In this document: positions 15,785 to 22,742 of the stretch, piece by piece
Position numbering within the stretch: position 1 is the first letter of the stretch
Layout of the letters: each line of letters begins with the position of its first letter
NCBI GenBank assembly: GCA_015490115.1
Contig: WFYM01000201.1
Coordinates: 1-26,963, forward strand
Source of the DNA: Aquificaceae bacterium
Lineage (GTDB): Bacteria; Aquificota; Aquificia; Aquificales; Aquificaceae
Reading direction: 5' to 3'
DNA length: 26,963 bases
The notes under the pieces: generated by a model
The model's input: only the letters and a program-made list of their open reading frames with translations
The model's database searches: none
Told to the model about the DNA's origin: nothing
Position numbers and translations under genes: made by a program

Positions 15785-16824
15785 CTCTCCACCACCTTAG
15801 CACCTTCGTATAAGAACATGTATCCCTCCACAACAACCCTGTCACCCTCTTTAAGCTCCCCTGTGACGGCTGAGGATCCCTCCCTGTGGGCTACGACCCT
15901 CACGGGGACCTTAACAGCCCTCGAGTCCCTCACCACCCAAAGGAAGGTCTGTCTCTGGGAGAGCCTCACCGCTTGCTCGGGGACGAGGACAGCCTTTACT
16001 CTGCCCGTCTCCACTGACACCTCGCCGTACATGTTCGGTCTTAGCTTTCCCGATCTGTTCCTTACCTTAGCCTTTACGGTGAACATCCTCGACGCGTCAG
16101 CAATCGGGGAGACGTAAACTACCTTCGCCCTTATCTCCCTGCTTCCGACCTTTACCTTAACAAACTTTCCCAGTCTCAGGTGAGGGAGAAGCTCCTGCGG
16201 AACCTTGAAGACAAACCTCAAAGGGTCGAGCTTTAGGATGTCGTAAGCTTTCGTTTGGGGAGTTACGTAGTCTCCGACGTCCACCCACCTCGAGACAACA
16301 GCCCCCTCAACGGGGGACCTGACGAGGGTCCTTTCGAGTTCGAGCCTCCTCCTCTCCAAAGAAGCCCTCAGCCTCTTTACTCTGGCTTTTAGGGTCTCCA
16401 ACCTCGTCCTTATCTCCTCGAACTCCTCCTCGCTTATCAGCTCCTTCTCGAAGAGCTTTTTTCTCCTTTCGTAAACAGCCTTTGCGTTTTCGAGGTCTTT
16501 TTCCGCTTCCCTCAGCCTCCAGAGGGCTTCCTCGTAAGCCTTCCTGTAGACGCTCTCGTCTATCCTAAGGAGCGGATCTCCCTCCTTTACGAGGTCCCCC
16601 TCCTCAGCGAGGACCTCGACGACCCTCCCGCTAACCTCCGGTCTCACCTCTACCCTGTGGACAGCTTCGAGGAACCCCGTGGTCGTGTAGCTAAGAGGGA
16701 TCTCGGTAAAGCTTACCTTCATGGTCCTCACCTCGAAGACCCTCTCCTTAGGCTCCTCCTTCTTCTCACCACCGCACCCGAGGAGAAAGAGGACGAGGAG
16801 GAGGGTGACTGACCAGCGAGTCAT
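15781..16824 (-). CDS. RND efflux periplasmic adaptor lipoprotein (AcrA/MexA family)
   Basis: 347 residues. The lipoprotein signal peptide has the lipobox FLLGC (Cys17), and the next residues are Gly-Gly, so outer-leaflet inner-membrane anchoring is plausible. The body has barrel-sandwich half-motifs VEVRPEVSGRVVEVLAEEGD and VRSPVEGAVVSRWVDVGDYV, flanking a coiled-coil hairpin (about 95-165), a beta-barrel with GKLRPNMYGEVSV, and a membrane-proximal domain ending GDRVVVEGYMFLYEGAKV. This is the standard adaptor for a tripartite drug or solvent pump. It starts 20 bases from the divergent pump gene and overlaps the tolC start by four bases. No Shine-Dalgarno sequence precedes its ATG. Confidence 0.95.
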   Translation of the reverse strand: MTRWSVTLLLVLFLLGCGGEKKEEPKERVFEVRTMKVSFTEIPLSYTTTGFLEAVHRVEVRPEVSGRVVEVLAEEGDLVKEGDPLLRIDESVYRKAYEEALWRLREAEKDLENAKAVYERRKKLFEKELISEEEFEEIRTRLETLKARVKRLRASLERRRLELERTLVRSPVEGAVVSRWVDVGDYVTPQTKAYDILKLDPLRFVFKVPQELLPHLRLGKFVKVKVGSREIRAKVVYVSPIADASRMFTVKAKVRNRSGKLRPNMYGEVSVETGRVKAVLVPEQAVRLSQRQTFLWVVRDSRAVKVPVRVVAHREGSSAVTGELKEGDRVVVEGYMFLYEGAKVVER

Positions 16825-16847
16825 AGGGCATATTATAATTCCCTATG
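16822..16847. promoter_or_regulatory. Symmetrical bidirectional promoter / palindrome joining the two halves of the RND efflux locus
   Basis: The 20 bases between the two ATGs lie in a perfect inverted repeat, CATAGGG-N12-CCCTATG, whose arms include both start codons. The centre holds the palindrome ATTATAAT (16832-16839), which supplies TATAAT to both strands: 16834-16839 on plus, ending five bases before ATG 16845, and 16837-16832 on minus, ending seven bases before ATG 16824. Transcripts in both directions would be leaderless. No good -35 boxes or Shine-Dalgarno sequences are present. The outer arms might also be a regulator site. Confidence 0.6.
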
Positions 16848-19800
16848 TATAGGTTCTTCATTCACCGCCCAGTTACAACCTTCATGTTCATGCTCTCCTT
16901 CGTCATCCTCGGCTACTACGCCTACAAAAGCATACCTGTTGACAGGTTCCCGGATGTGGACTTCCCTATGGTCACCGTAACGACCACCTACAGGGGTGCT
17001 GACCCTTACGTAGTCGACACCACGGTAACGAGGGTGATAGAGGAGGAGTTGGCAGGTGTGAGCGGTGTCGACGCGATAATATCCAAGAGCTACGCGGGTC
17101 TCTCGAGGATAGTTGTCGTCTTCGACCTCGACAAGGACATAGACGTTGGCGCTCAAGAAGTCAGGGACGCGGTCCAAAGGGCTATGAGGAGGCTCCCGGA
17201 AGGCGCGGACCCACCCGTCGTCAGGAAGATAACCACTTCAATAGCCCCCATAATGGCTGTTCTCGTCCACGGCGACGTCGACTACGATGTGATCTCCTTC
17301 TTCGCTGACAAGGTGGTCAGGAGGGAGTTCGAGAGGGTAAAGGGTGTCGGAGAGGTCCACATGGGAGGTTTCAGGGACAGGGTCCTCTGGATAAGGGTGG
17401 ACCCAGAAAAGTTATACGCCAAGAATTTGACCGTTCAGGACATCATAAGAGCCTTCAAACGCCAGCACGTGGACGCTCCTGCGGGTGTCATCTACGGTAA
17501 GAACAGGGAGTACATACTCAGGATAGTCGGGAAGTTTAAAGACGCGGAAGAAGTGAATGACCTGATAGTGAAGGATGGTGTGAGACTGAGAGACGTCGGT
17601 CACGCGGAGTTCTCCTACGAAGAGAGGAGGAGTGCGGTCAGGTTCAACCTAAAGTCCGCTGTAGCCCTCATAGTCTACAGGGAGAGCAAGGCGAACACGG
17701 TGGAGACCGCAAAGAGGATACGGGAGAGGATAGAGGAGCTGAGGAAAGTAGCACCTGAAGGTGTCAACATAGACGTGAACTACGACGCTTCCGTCTTCAT
17801 AAAGAGGAGCGTGAGCGACGCGATGCACGAGATAATGATAGGGAGCCTCTTAACAGCCCTTATGGTCTTTTTGTTCCTCGGGAACATCAAGCTCACCCTA
17901 ATACCCGTCTCTGCGATACCAATATCGATCCTCGGGACAGTCTTTGTCCTCTATATTACGGGAAACTCCCTCAACATAATAACCCTGATAGCCCTCGCTG
18001 TTGCGGTAGGCATAGTAATTGACGACGCCATAGTCGTCCTCGAGAGCGTATACAGGAGGAGCGAGGAGGGTCTGAAGGGGACAGAAGCTGCGGAAAAAGG
18101 GACGAGGGTCGTTATCTTCGCCCTACTCGCCTCCACCTCTTGCCTCATCGTAGTCTTCCTGCCCGTGATCTTTTTGAAGGGACCTATAGGGACCTTCTTC
18201 GGAGTCTTCTCCCTCACCCTCATCACAGCCATAGCCATCTCCTTCCTCGTCTCCGTCTCCTTCACCCCCATGCTCTCAGCGAGGCTCGTGAGACCCGGAG
18301 AGAAGAACGTATTCATGAGGGCTTACGAGAGGTTCGAAAGAGCTTTCGACAAAGCTTTGAGGTGGTCCCTCGACCACAAGGCTGTAGTTATAGCGGTCTC
18401 CGTAGGGACCGTCCTCCTCGGTATCCAGTTCATGAAGATGACCAAAAAGGAGTTCTTCCCCCTCGTCGACGAGGGGAGGTTCATAATAAGGTTCGAGACA
18501 CCCCTCGGCTCCTCCTTCGAACTCACGAACAGAAAAGCGAAGGAGATAGAAAAAGTCCTCGTTTCTAACCCTTACATCCTAAGATACGGAATGGCTGTAG
18601 GTGAGGGTCTTGTAAGCCCCACGGTGAACGGGGGTATGTTCTTCGTGACCCTAAAAGAGAGGAGCAAAAGACCCCACCAGAAGGTGGTCATGAGCATGGT
18701 AAGGAGGGGGATAAGGAAGATAAAGGACGTGAGGGCTTCCGTTGAGGTCCCCTCGATCGTCGGGGCGAGGGGAGGTAGGCAGACGGACATCCAATACGTT
18801 GTGAGGGGAGACTCTTTGGAGGAGCTGGGGAGGATAGCCAAGAGACTGACGGCTTACTTGGAGAGCGCAGGGGGATACACGGACGTGGACACGGATATAA
18901 GGGTAAACCAGCCGGAGATCAGGATAACCGTAGACAGGAACAGGGCTTATGACCTCGGGATCTCGGTAGAGGACATAGCGGACACCCTCTCAGCCCTCTT
19001 CGGGAAGCTAAGGATAGGGACATACGAACTCGGCTCCGAGAGCTACGACGTCTACATAAAAGCTGAGGAGAGCTTCCTGAAAACTTACGAGAACCTGAAG
19101 AAAGTTTATGTAAGGGCAAAGAACGGTCAGCTCGTCCCTATAACGTCCGTTATAAGATACGAACTCGTCCCCGGATACACGGTAATAAACAGATACAACA
19201 GGCAGTATTCCTTCATGCTCTTTGCGAACCTCGAGGGGAAGAGCTTAGGGGAAGCTGTTGCGGAGATAGAAGACTTCCTGAAGAGGACCCTTCCACCCGG
19301 ATACACCTACGAACCTACGGGACCCACAAAGGAGTTCCAGAGGGCTTTTAAAGGTCTCGCCCTCGCCCTTTTAGTTGCGGTCGTCGGCGTTTACATGGTC
19401 CTCGCCTCCCTCTTCGAGAGCCTGATCCACCCCTTTACCGTAATACTTACCCTCCCCCTCGCCGTCTCCGGAGTATTCGGTCTCATATACTTCACCGGGA
19501 ACACCCTAAACGTCCCCTCCTACTTCGGGATAATACTTCTTACAGGTCTCGTGGCGAGGGACTCGGTCCTCTTCATAGAGAGGATATTCCAGCTGAGGAA
19601 GGAAGGTATGGAGGTAAGGGAGGCTATAATGAAAGCCAGAAAGGAGAGGTTAAGACCTATACTAATGACTACCCTCACGATAGTCTTCGCCCTCATACCT
19701 GTCGCCCTCGGGCTTACGGAGGGTGCGGAACTCAGGAAGCCCCTCGCCCTCTCCGTTATAGGCGGTCTTATTACATCTTTACCCCTCAGCCTCTTCGTTA

Positions 19801-19856
19801 TACCTGTTGTCTACGAGATCTTCGAGAAGGTAAGAGGTATCCGAAATCTCCTTTGA
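16845..19856 (+). CDS. RND-family inner-membrane efflux pump (HAE1/AcrB-like)
   Basis: 1003 residues, full length for an RND pump, with duplicated six-helix halves and two large periplasmic loops. Key sequence: FFIHRPVTTFMFMLSFVILG at the N-terminus, PVDRFPDVDFPMVTVTTTYR, helix 4 with VAVGIVIDDAIVVLESVYRR (D393 and D394, equivalent to the AcrB proton-relay D407 and D408), helix 10 with LLTGLVARDSVLFIERIFQL, and RLRPILMTTLTIVFALIPVA. In helix 10 the AcrB Lys940-Asn941 pair reads Arg905-Asp906, which keeps a positive charge but is unusual. Substrates are unknown; the family exports drugs, solvents and lipids by proton antiport. Its adaptor and TolC partners are divergent. The 3' end overlaps an opposing small gene by 59 bases. 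Confidence 0.96.
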   Translation: MYRFFIHRPVTTFMFMLSFVILGYYAYKSIPVDRFPDVDFPMVTVTTTYRGADPYVVDTTVTRVIEEELAGVSGVDAIISKSYAGLSRIVVVFDLDKDIDVGAQEVRDAVQRAMRRLPEGADPPVVRKITTSIAPIMAVLVHGDVDYDVISFFADKVVRREFERVKGVGEVHMGGFRDRVLWIRVDPEKLYAKNLTVQDIIRAFKRQHVDAPAGVIYGKNREYILRIVGKFKDAEEVNDLIVKDGVRLRDVGHAEFSYEERRSAVRFNLKSAVALIVYRESKANTVETAKRIRERIEELRKVAPEGVNIDVNYDASVFIKRSVSDAMHEIMIGSLLTALMVFLFLGNIKLTLIPVSAIPISILGTVFVLYITGNSLNIITLIALAVAVGIVIDDAIVVLESVYRRSEEGLKGTEAAEKGTRVVIFALLASTSCLIVVFLPVIFLKGPIGTFFGVFSLTLITAIAISFLVSVSFTPMLSARLVRPGEKNVFMRAYERFERAFDKALRWSLDHKAVVIAVSVGTVLLGIQFMKMTKKEFFPLVDEGRFIIRFETPLGSSFELTNRKAKEIEKVLVSNPYILRYGMAVGEGLVSPTVNGGMFFVTLKERSKRPHQKVVMSMVRRGIRKIKDVRASVEVPSIVGARGGRQTDIQYVVRGDSLEELGRIAKRLTAYLESAGGYTDVDTDIRVNQPEIRITVDRNRAYDLGISVEDIADTLSALFGKLRIGTYELGSESYDVYIKAEESFLKTYENLKKVYVRAKNGQLVPITSVIRYELVPGYTVINRYNRQYSFMLFANLEGKSLGEAVAEIEDFLKRTLPPGYTYEPTGPTKEFQRAFKGLALALLVAVVGVYMVLASLFESLIHPFTVILTLPLAVSGVFGLIYFTGNTLNVPSYFGIILLTGLVARDSVLFIERIFQLRKEGMEVREAIMKARKERLRPILMTTLTIVFALIPVALGLTEGAELRKPLALSVIGGLITSLPLSLFVIPVVYEIFEKVRGIRNLL

Positions 19857-20163
19857 GGTCGGACCTGACCTCTACCCATCTCGGCATGAGTCGGAGCGGT
19901 TCTTTAACGGGCATCTCGAACTCCTCAAACCCCCTCTCTTTACCGCAGAACATAGACCCGACGACCCTGAACCTGATCAAGACGGGGACACCCTCCACCT
20001 CGGTCTTCAAGTCCCAGTCTTTTACCTCCTTTTCAAGGCTCACCTTTACCCTCTTGGCTACGAAACAGCTGAATTTGAGCTTGAGATCGAGGAATATGGA
20101 CTTTCCCTCCTCCTTCGCCCTCTCGATAAGGTCCCTTTCCACGTAAACCTCAGGCACCTTCAT
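19798..20163 (-). CDS. Small cytoplasmic protein of unknown function
   Basis: 121 residues from ATG 20163 (MKVPEVYVERDLIERAKEEG). The frame is open further upstream to 20202, but that part lies inside tpiA, and the ATG at 20163 faces tpiA with a promoter-like 20-base gap. There is no signal peptide. Residues 23-70 alternate in a beta-strand pattern (IFLDLKLKFSCFVAKRVKVS, VLIRFRVVGSMFCG), with two cysteines, C33 and C73. The basic tail PSRRSRRQQV comes from the stretch antisense to the end of the RND gene, a 59-base overlap, so the true homologous part may end near residue 110. I recognise no family. Confidence 0.55.
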   Translation of the reverse strand: MKVPEVYVERDLIERAKEEGKSIFLDLKLKFSCFVAKRVKVSLEKEVKDWDLKTEVEGVPVLIRFRVVGSMFCGKERGFEEFEMPVKEPLRLMPRWVEVRSDLKGDFGYLLPSRRSRRQQV

Positions 20164-20183
20164 AACTGTTAAAATTATTTCCC
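20164..20183. promoter_or_regulatory. Short divergent promoter region for tpiA and the small unknown gene
   Basis: Twenty AT-rich bases separate the two ATGs. Plus strand: TAAAAT (20170-20175), eight bases before the tpiA ATG. Minus strand: TAATTT (20177-20172), eight bases before ATG 20163. Neither side has a Shine-Dalgarno sequence. The layout matches the RND gap but with weaker boxes. Confidence 0.4.
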
Positions 20184-20924
20184 ATGAGGTTGATAGCAGC
20201 AAACTGGAAGATGAACAAGACCGTCTCAGAAACCGAGGACTACATAAAAAAATTCCTAAAGCTCGTGGGGAAACTCGAAGACAGGGAAGTCCTCCTATGC
20301 CCGCCTTTTACCTCACTATACGTCGCGGGAAAGCTTCTGAAAGATACACCTGTCAAGCTCGGCGCCCAGAACTGCTTTTACGAAAAGAGCGGAGCCTTCA
20401 CGGGAGAGGTCTCCCTCCCTATGCTAAAGGAACTCGGATGCTCCTACGTCATAGTCGGTCATTCGGAAAGGAGGCGTATTTTCTGCGAGTCGGACGAGGT
20501 GATAAACAAAAAGCTCGTAGCCTGCCTCGAAGAGGGTATAAGACCTATACTCTGCGTAGGTGAGAGGATCGAGGACAGGGAGGCTGGTATGACCTTCAAG
20601 GTGGTGGAAACCCAGATAAGGCTCGCCCTCTCGGGTATAGAAAAATACACCGACAGCGTAGACATCGCCTACGAACCTGTCTGGGCTATAGGGACGGGGG
20701 TTCCCGCGACACCCGAGGACGCGGTCGAGGTCCACAGGTTCATAAAGGAGGTCTTAAAGGATCTCAACCCCGGTTCCGAAGGGAGGACGAGGGTCCTATA
20801 CGGGGGCAGTGTGAAGCCCGAGAACGCCTCCGAGTTCATGAAGCACGAGGAGATAGAGGGTCTCCTCGTCGGCGGAGCGAGTTTAGACCCTGAATCCTTT
20901 GCCAAGATCGTAAACTCCTTTTAG
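20184..20924 (+). CDS. tpiA: Triosephosphate isomerase
   Basis: 246 residues, the usual size of this TIM-barrel enzyme, which interconverts dihydroxyacetone phosphate and glyceraldehyde-3-phosphate in glycolysis and gluconeogenesis. Catalytic residues are visible in order: N7 and K9 in LIAANWKMNK, H93 in YVIVGHSERR, and E164 in AYEPVWAIGTG, followed by the flexible loop GTGVPATPED. The phosphate-binding end LYGGSVKPENASEF and GLLVGGASLDPESFAKIV is complete. The ATG is preceded by CCC and an AT-rich box rather than by a Shine-Dalgarno sequence. The last 42 bases overlap the end of the opposing LptF/G gene. Confidence 0.98.
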   Translation: MRLIAANWKMNKTVSETEDYIKKFLKLVGKLEDREVLLCPPFTSLYVAGKLLKDTPVKLGAQNCFYEKSGAFTGEVSLPMLKELGCSYVIVGHSERRRIFCESDEVINKKLVACLEEGIRPILCVGERIEDREAGMTFKVVETQIRLALSGIEKYTDSVDIAYEPVWAIGTGVPATPEDAVEVHRFIKEVLKDLNPGSEGRTRVLYGGSVKPENASEFMKHEEIEGLLVGGASLDPESFAKIVNSF

Positions 20925-21947
20925 GACGTAGAGGAAGAAGGCGAGCATGAGAAGACCGGGGAAAAGAGGAGGAAGACCCACCTTTACTGAGACCACCTTG
21001 GGCGATATAACCACAAGCCAGCCTAAGACGAGGTGAAGGAGAAGGACGAGGAAAGAGGTCCTCACGCTTCTCCTCTTTAAAGCGTGCTTTATGAGGGGAA
21101 CGACGACGAGGAAGCTGAGAAAGGACATACCTCCCCTGAAGAGGACCTCAGCCAGATACCTGTCCGTGTCGAAACCGACAGCACCACCCTTCCTGTATAG
21201 GGTAAGGAGCGAGGAGGTCCTAAGATGCTCTATCTTTTCAGCGAAAAGGCTAACCTCTCTGAGGTCTATGCCCGCGTCGAGGGTGAGATCCCCCCTTTTG
21301 CTCTCCCCGTCGAAGCTGTAGACCTTCCCCTCTTCAACCTTAAGGACCCTCCCCGACCAAACGCCCCTCATACCCTCCACCACACCTGAGACCTTCCCCT
21401 CCTCGGAGGTTATCAAGAGGAATATGTTTGCGAACCTCCCCGTCCTCGTGTCCAAGCTGTCCACGAATACGAAGTAGCGCTTGTTTCCCGCCTTTCTGAC
21501 GAGCCAGAGATCCTCTACTACGCTCCCCACCTCCTCCTTCTTCTTGAAGACCTTCTCTATATACCAGACCTCTCTGAAGAGACCGGGTATGAAGCTCTCG
21601 TTGAGAAGTAAAAAGAGGACCGAAAAAAGGAGGACGGTCCCTATAACGGGTAAGGAGAACCTCAAGGGAGAGAGTCCGAAACTCTGGGCTATGAGGTCGA
21701 GGTTTCTTGAGAACACCCTCCTCAGGAGAACCGTCACGGAAATTCCAGTTATCAGGGGGAACATTATGTATACGCCGAGGGGCATGAGGTATAAACAGTA
21801 TCTGATGCCGATACTGAGGTCCTTCACCTTGAAGGTTGTCACAAGCTCCGTGAGGCTATACAGCAGTGTGAGGGCTACGGAAACGCAAAGGACAACGAGG
21901 GTTATCTTCAGGAAGTTGGAGAGCATGTAACGGTCGAAAACGCTCAT
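20883..21947 (-). CDS. LptF/LptG-family permease (YjgP/YjgQ)
   Basis: 354 residues. Three hydrophobic helices at the N-terminus (about 12-32, 50-72, 92-115; start MSVFDRYMLSNFLKITLVVL) precede a periplasmic beta-rich domain (about 120-265, with SGRVLKVEEGKVYSFDGESK), and three more helices close the protein. This is the layout of LptF and LptG, the membrane halves of the LPS-exporting ABC transporter. The partner permease and the LptB ATPase are not in the window. LptF and LptG are hard to tell apart here. It is divergent from tRNA-Ser with 23 bases between them and lacks a Shine-Dalgarno sequence. Its end overlaps tpiA by 42 bases on the opposite strand. Confidence 0.9.
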   Translation of the reverse strand: MSVFDRYMLSNFLKITLVVLCVSVALTLLYSLTELVTTFKVKDLSIGIRYCLYLMPLGVYIMFPLITGISVTVLLRRVFSRNLDLIAQSFGLSPLRFSLPVIGTVLLFSVLFLLLNESFIPGLFREVWYIEKVFKKKEEVGSVVEDLWLVRKAGNKRYFVFVDSLDTRTGRFANIFLLITSEEGKVSGVVEGMRGVWSGRVLKVEEGKVYSFDGESKRGDLTLDAGIDLREVSLFAEKIEHLRTSSLLTLYRKGGAVGFDTDRYLAEVLFRGGMSFLSFLVVVPLIKHALKRRSVRTSFLVLLLHLVLGWLVVISPKVVSVKVGLPPLFPGLLMLAFFLYVLKGVYDLGKGFRV

Positions 21948-21970
21948 GAGTGGTATAATTTTAAATCTCA
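21948..21970. promoter_or_regulatory. Bidirectional promoter region, LptF/G permease and tRNA-Ser
   Basis: A perfect TATAAT on the plus strand (21954-21959) ends 11 bases before the tRNA, giving a 5' leader of a few bases. On the minus strand TAAAAT (21963-21958) overlaps it and ends ten bases before the permease ATG at 21947. Clear -35 boxes are not seen. Confidence 0.5.
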
Positions 21971-22061
<91 letters not shown>

Positions 22062-22066
22062 AAAAA

Positions 22067-22073
22067 AAGGAGG
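22067..22073 (+). promoter_or_regulatory. Strong Shine-Dalgarno sequence of thiE directly behind the tRNA
   Basis: AAGGAGG, within a longer purine run AAAAAAAAGGAGGAGGAG, lies five bases ahead of ATG 22079. Only five A residues separate it from the CCA end of tRNA-Ser. No room exists for a separate promoter or a TPP riboswitch. Confidence 0.75.
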
Positions 22074-22078
22074 AGGAG

Positions 22079-22726
22079 ATGAACCTTACGCTCTACCTAA
22101 TAACCGACGACCGCTACTTCAAGGAAAGGGACCTCTTCAAGACCATAGAGGAAGCCCTCCAAGGTGGAGTCACAGCGGTCCAATACAGGTTCAAGAACAA
22201 AAACACAAGACAGATGTATGAGGAGCTTGTAAAGCTCAGGGAGATAACGAGAAGATACGGTGCGGATCTCGTGGTGAACGACAGACCCGACCTTGCCCTC
22301 GCAGTTGAAGCTGACGGAGTCCACGTCGGGAAGGAGGACATGCCACCAGAAGCTGTAAGAAAGGTCGTCGGAGACAGGATGTATATTGGCTACACAGCCA
22401 ACTCCCTCGAAGAGCTGAAGGAGGCTCAGGACCTTCCCGTTGACTACATAGGCTTCGGCTCTATATATCCAACCCCGACGAAGGAGAACTACAAGCTCGT
22501 CGGTCTCGACGCCCTCGCCGAGGCTGTGAAGATCTCGAAAAAGCCCGTTGTAGCGATAGGGGGCATAATGCCCTACAGGGTCCCCGACGTTTTAAGAACA
22601 GGTTGCAGGAACATAGCCATGTCAGCGGGGATTTTGGGATTCGCCGACGTCAAGAAGGCAGCCCTCGAAGTAAAACGTGCTTACAAGGAAACCATGAGAC
22701 AGCTTATGCTAATGGGGAGGTTGTGA
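22079..22726 (+). CDS. thiE: Thiamine-phosphate synthase
   Basis: 215 residues, standard size. The cytoplasmic TIM-barrel enzyme joins HMP-pyrophosphate and thiazole phosphate to make thiamine phosphate. Visible motifs: LYLITDDRYF; GGVTAVQYRFKNKN with Q35, R37 and K39 of the Q-x-R-x-K substrate motif; LVVNDRPDLAL (N67, D68); DGVHVGKEDMPP (D87); YIGFGSIYPTPTKEN with T132, T134 and K135; and PVVAIGGI with the C-terminal GCRNIAMSAGIL. All key residues are present. It lies directly behind tRNA-Ser with a strong Shine-Dalgarno sequence and ends 16 bases from the opposing recG stop. No other thi genes are in the window. Confidence 0.95.
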   Translation: MNLTLYLITDDRYFKERDLFKTIEEALQGGVTAVQYRFKNKNTRQMYEELVKLREITRRYGADLVVNDRPDLALAVEADGVHVGKEDMPPEAVRKVVGDRMYIGYTANSLEELKEAQDLPVDYIGFGSIYPTPTKENYKLVGLDALAEAVKISKKPVVAIGGIMPYRVPDVLRTGCRNIAMSAGILGFADVKKAALEVKRAYKETMRQLMLMGRL

Positions 22727-22742
22727 CTTGGAGTAGTTCCTC

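Noticed and set aside
20164..20202. Upstream extension of the small unknown gene to 20202
   Set aside because: It would lie inside the tpiA N-terminus. ATG 20163 fits the divergent promoter layout seen elsewhere in the window.
22062..22078. Possible TPP riboswitch or terminator between tRNA-Ser and thiE
   Set aside because: Only 17 bases are present and nearly all form the purine-rich ribosome site. No stem can form.
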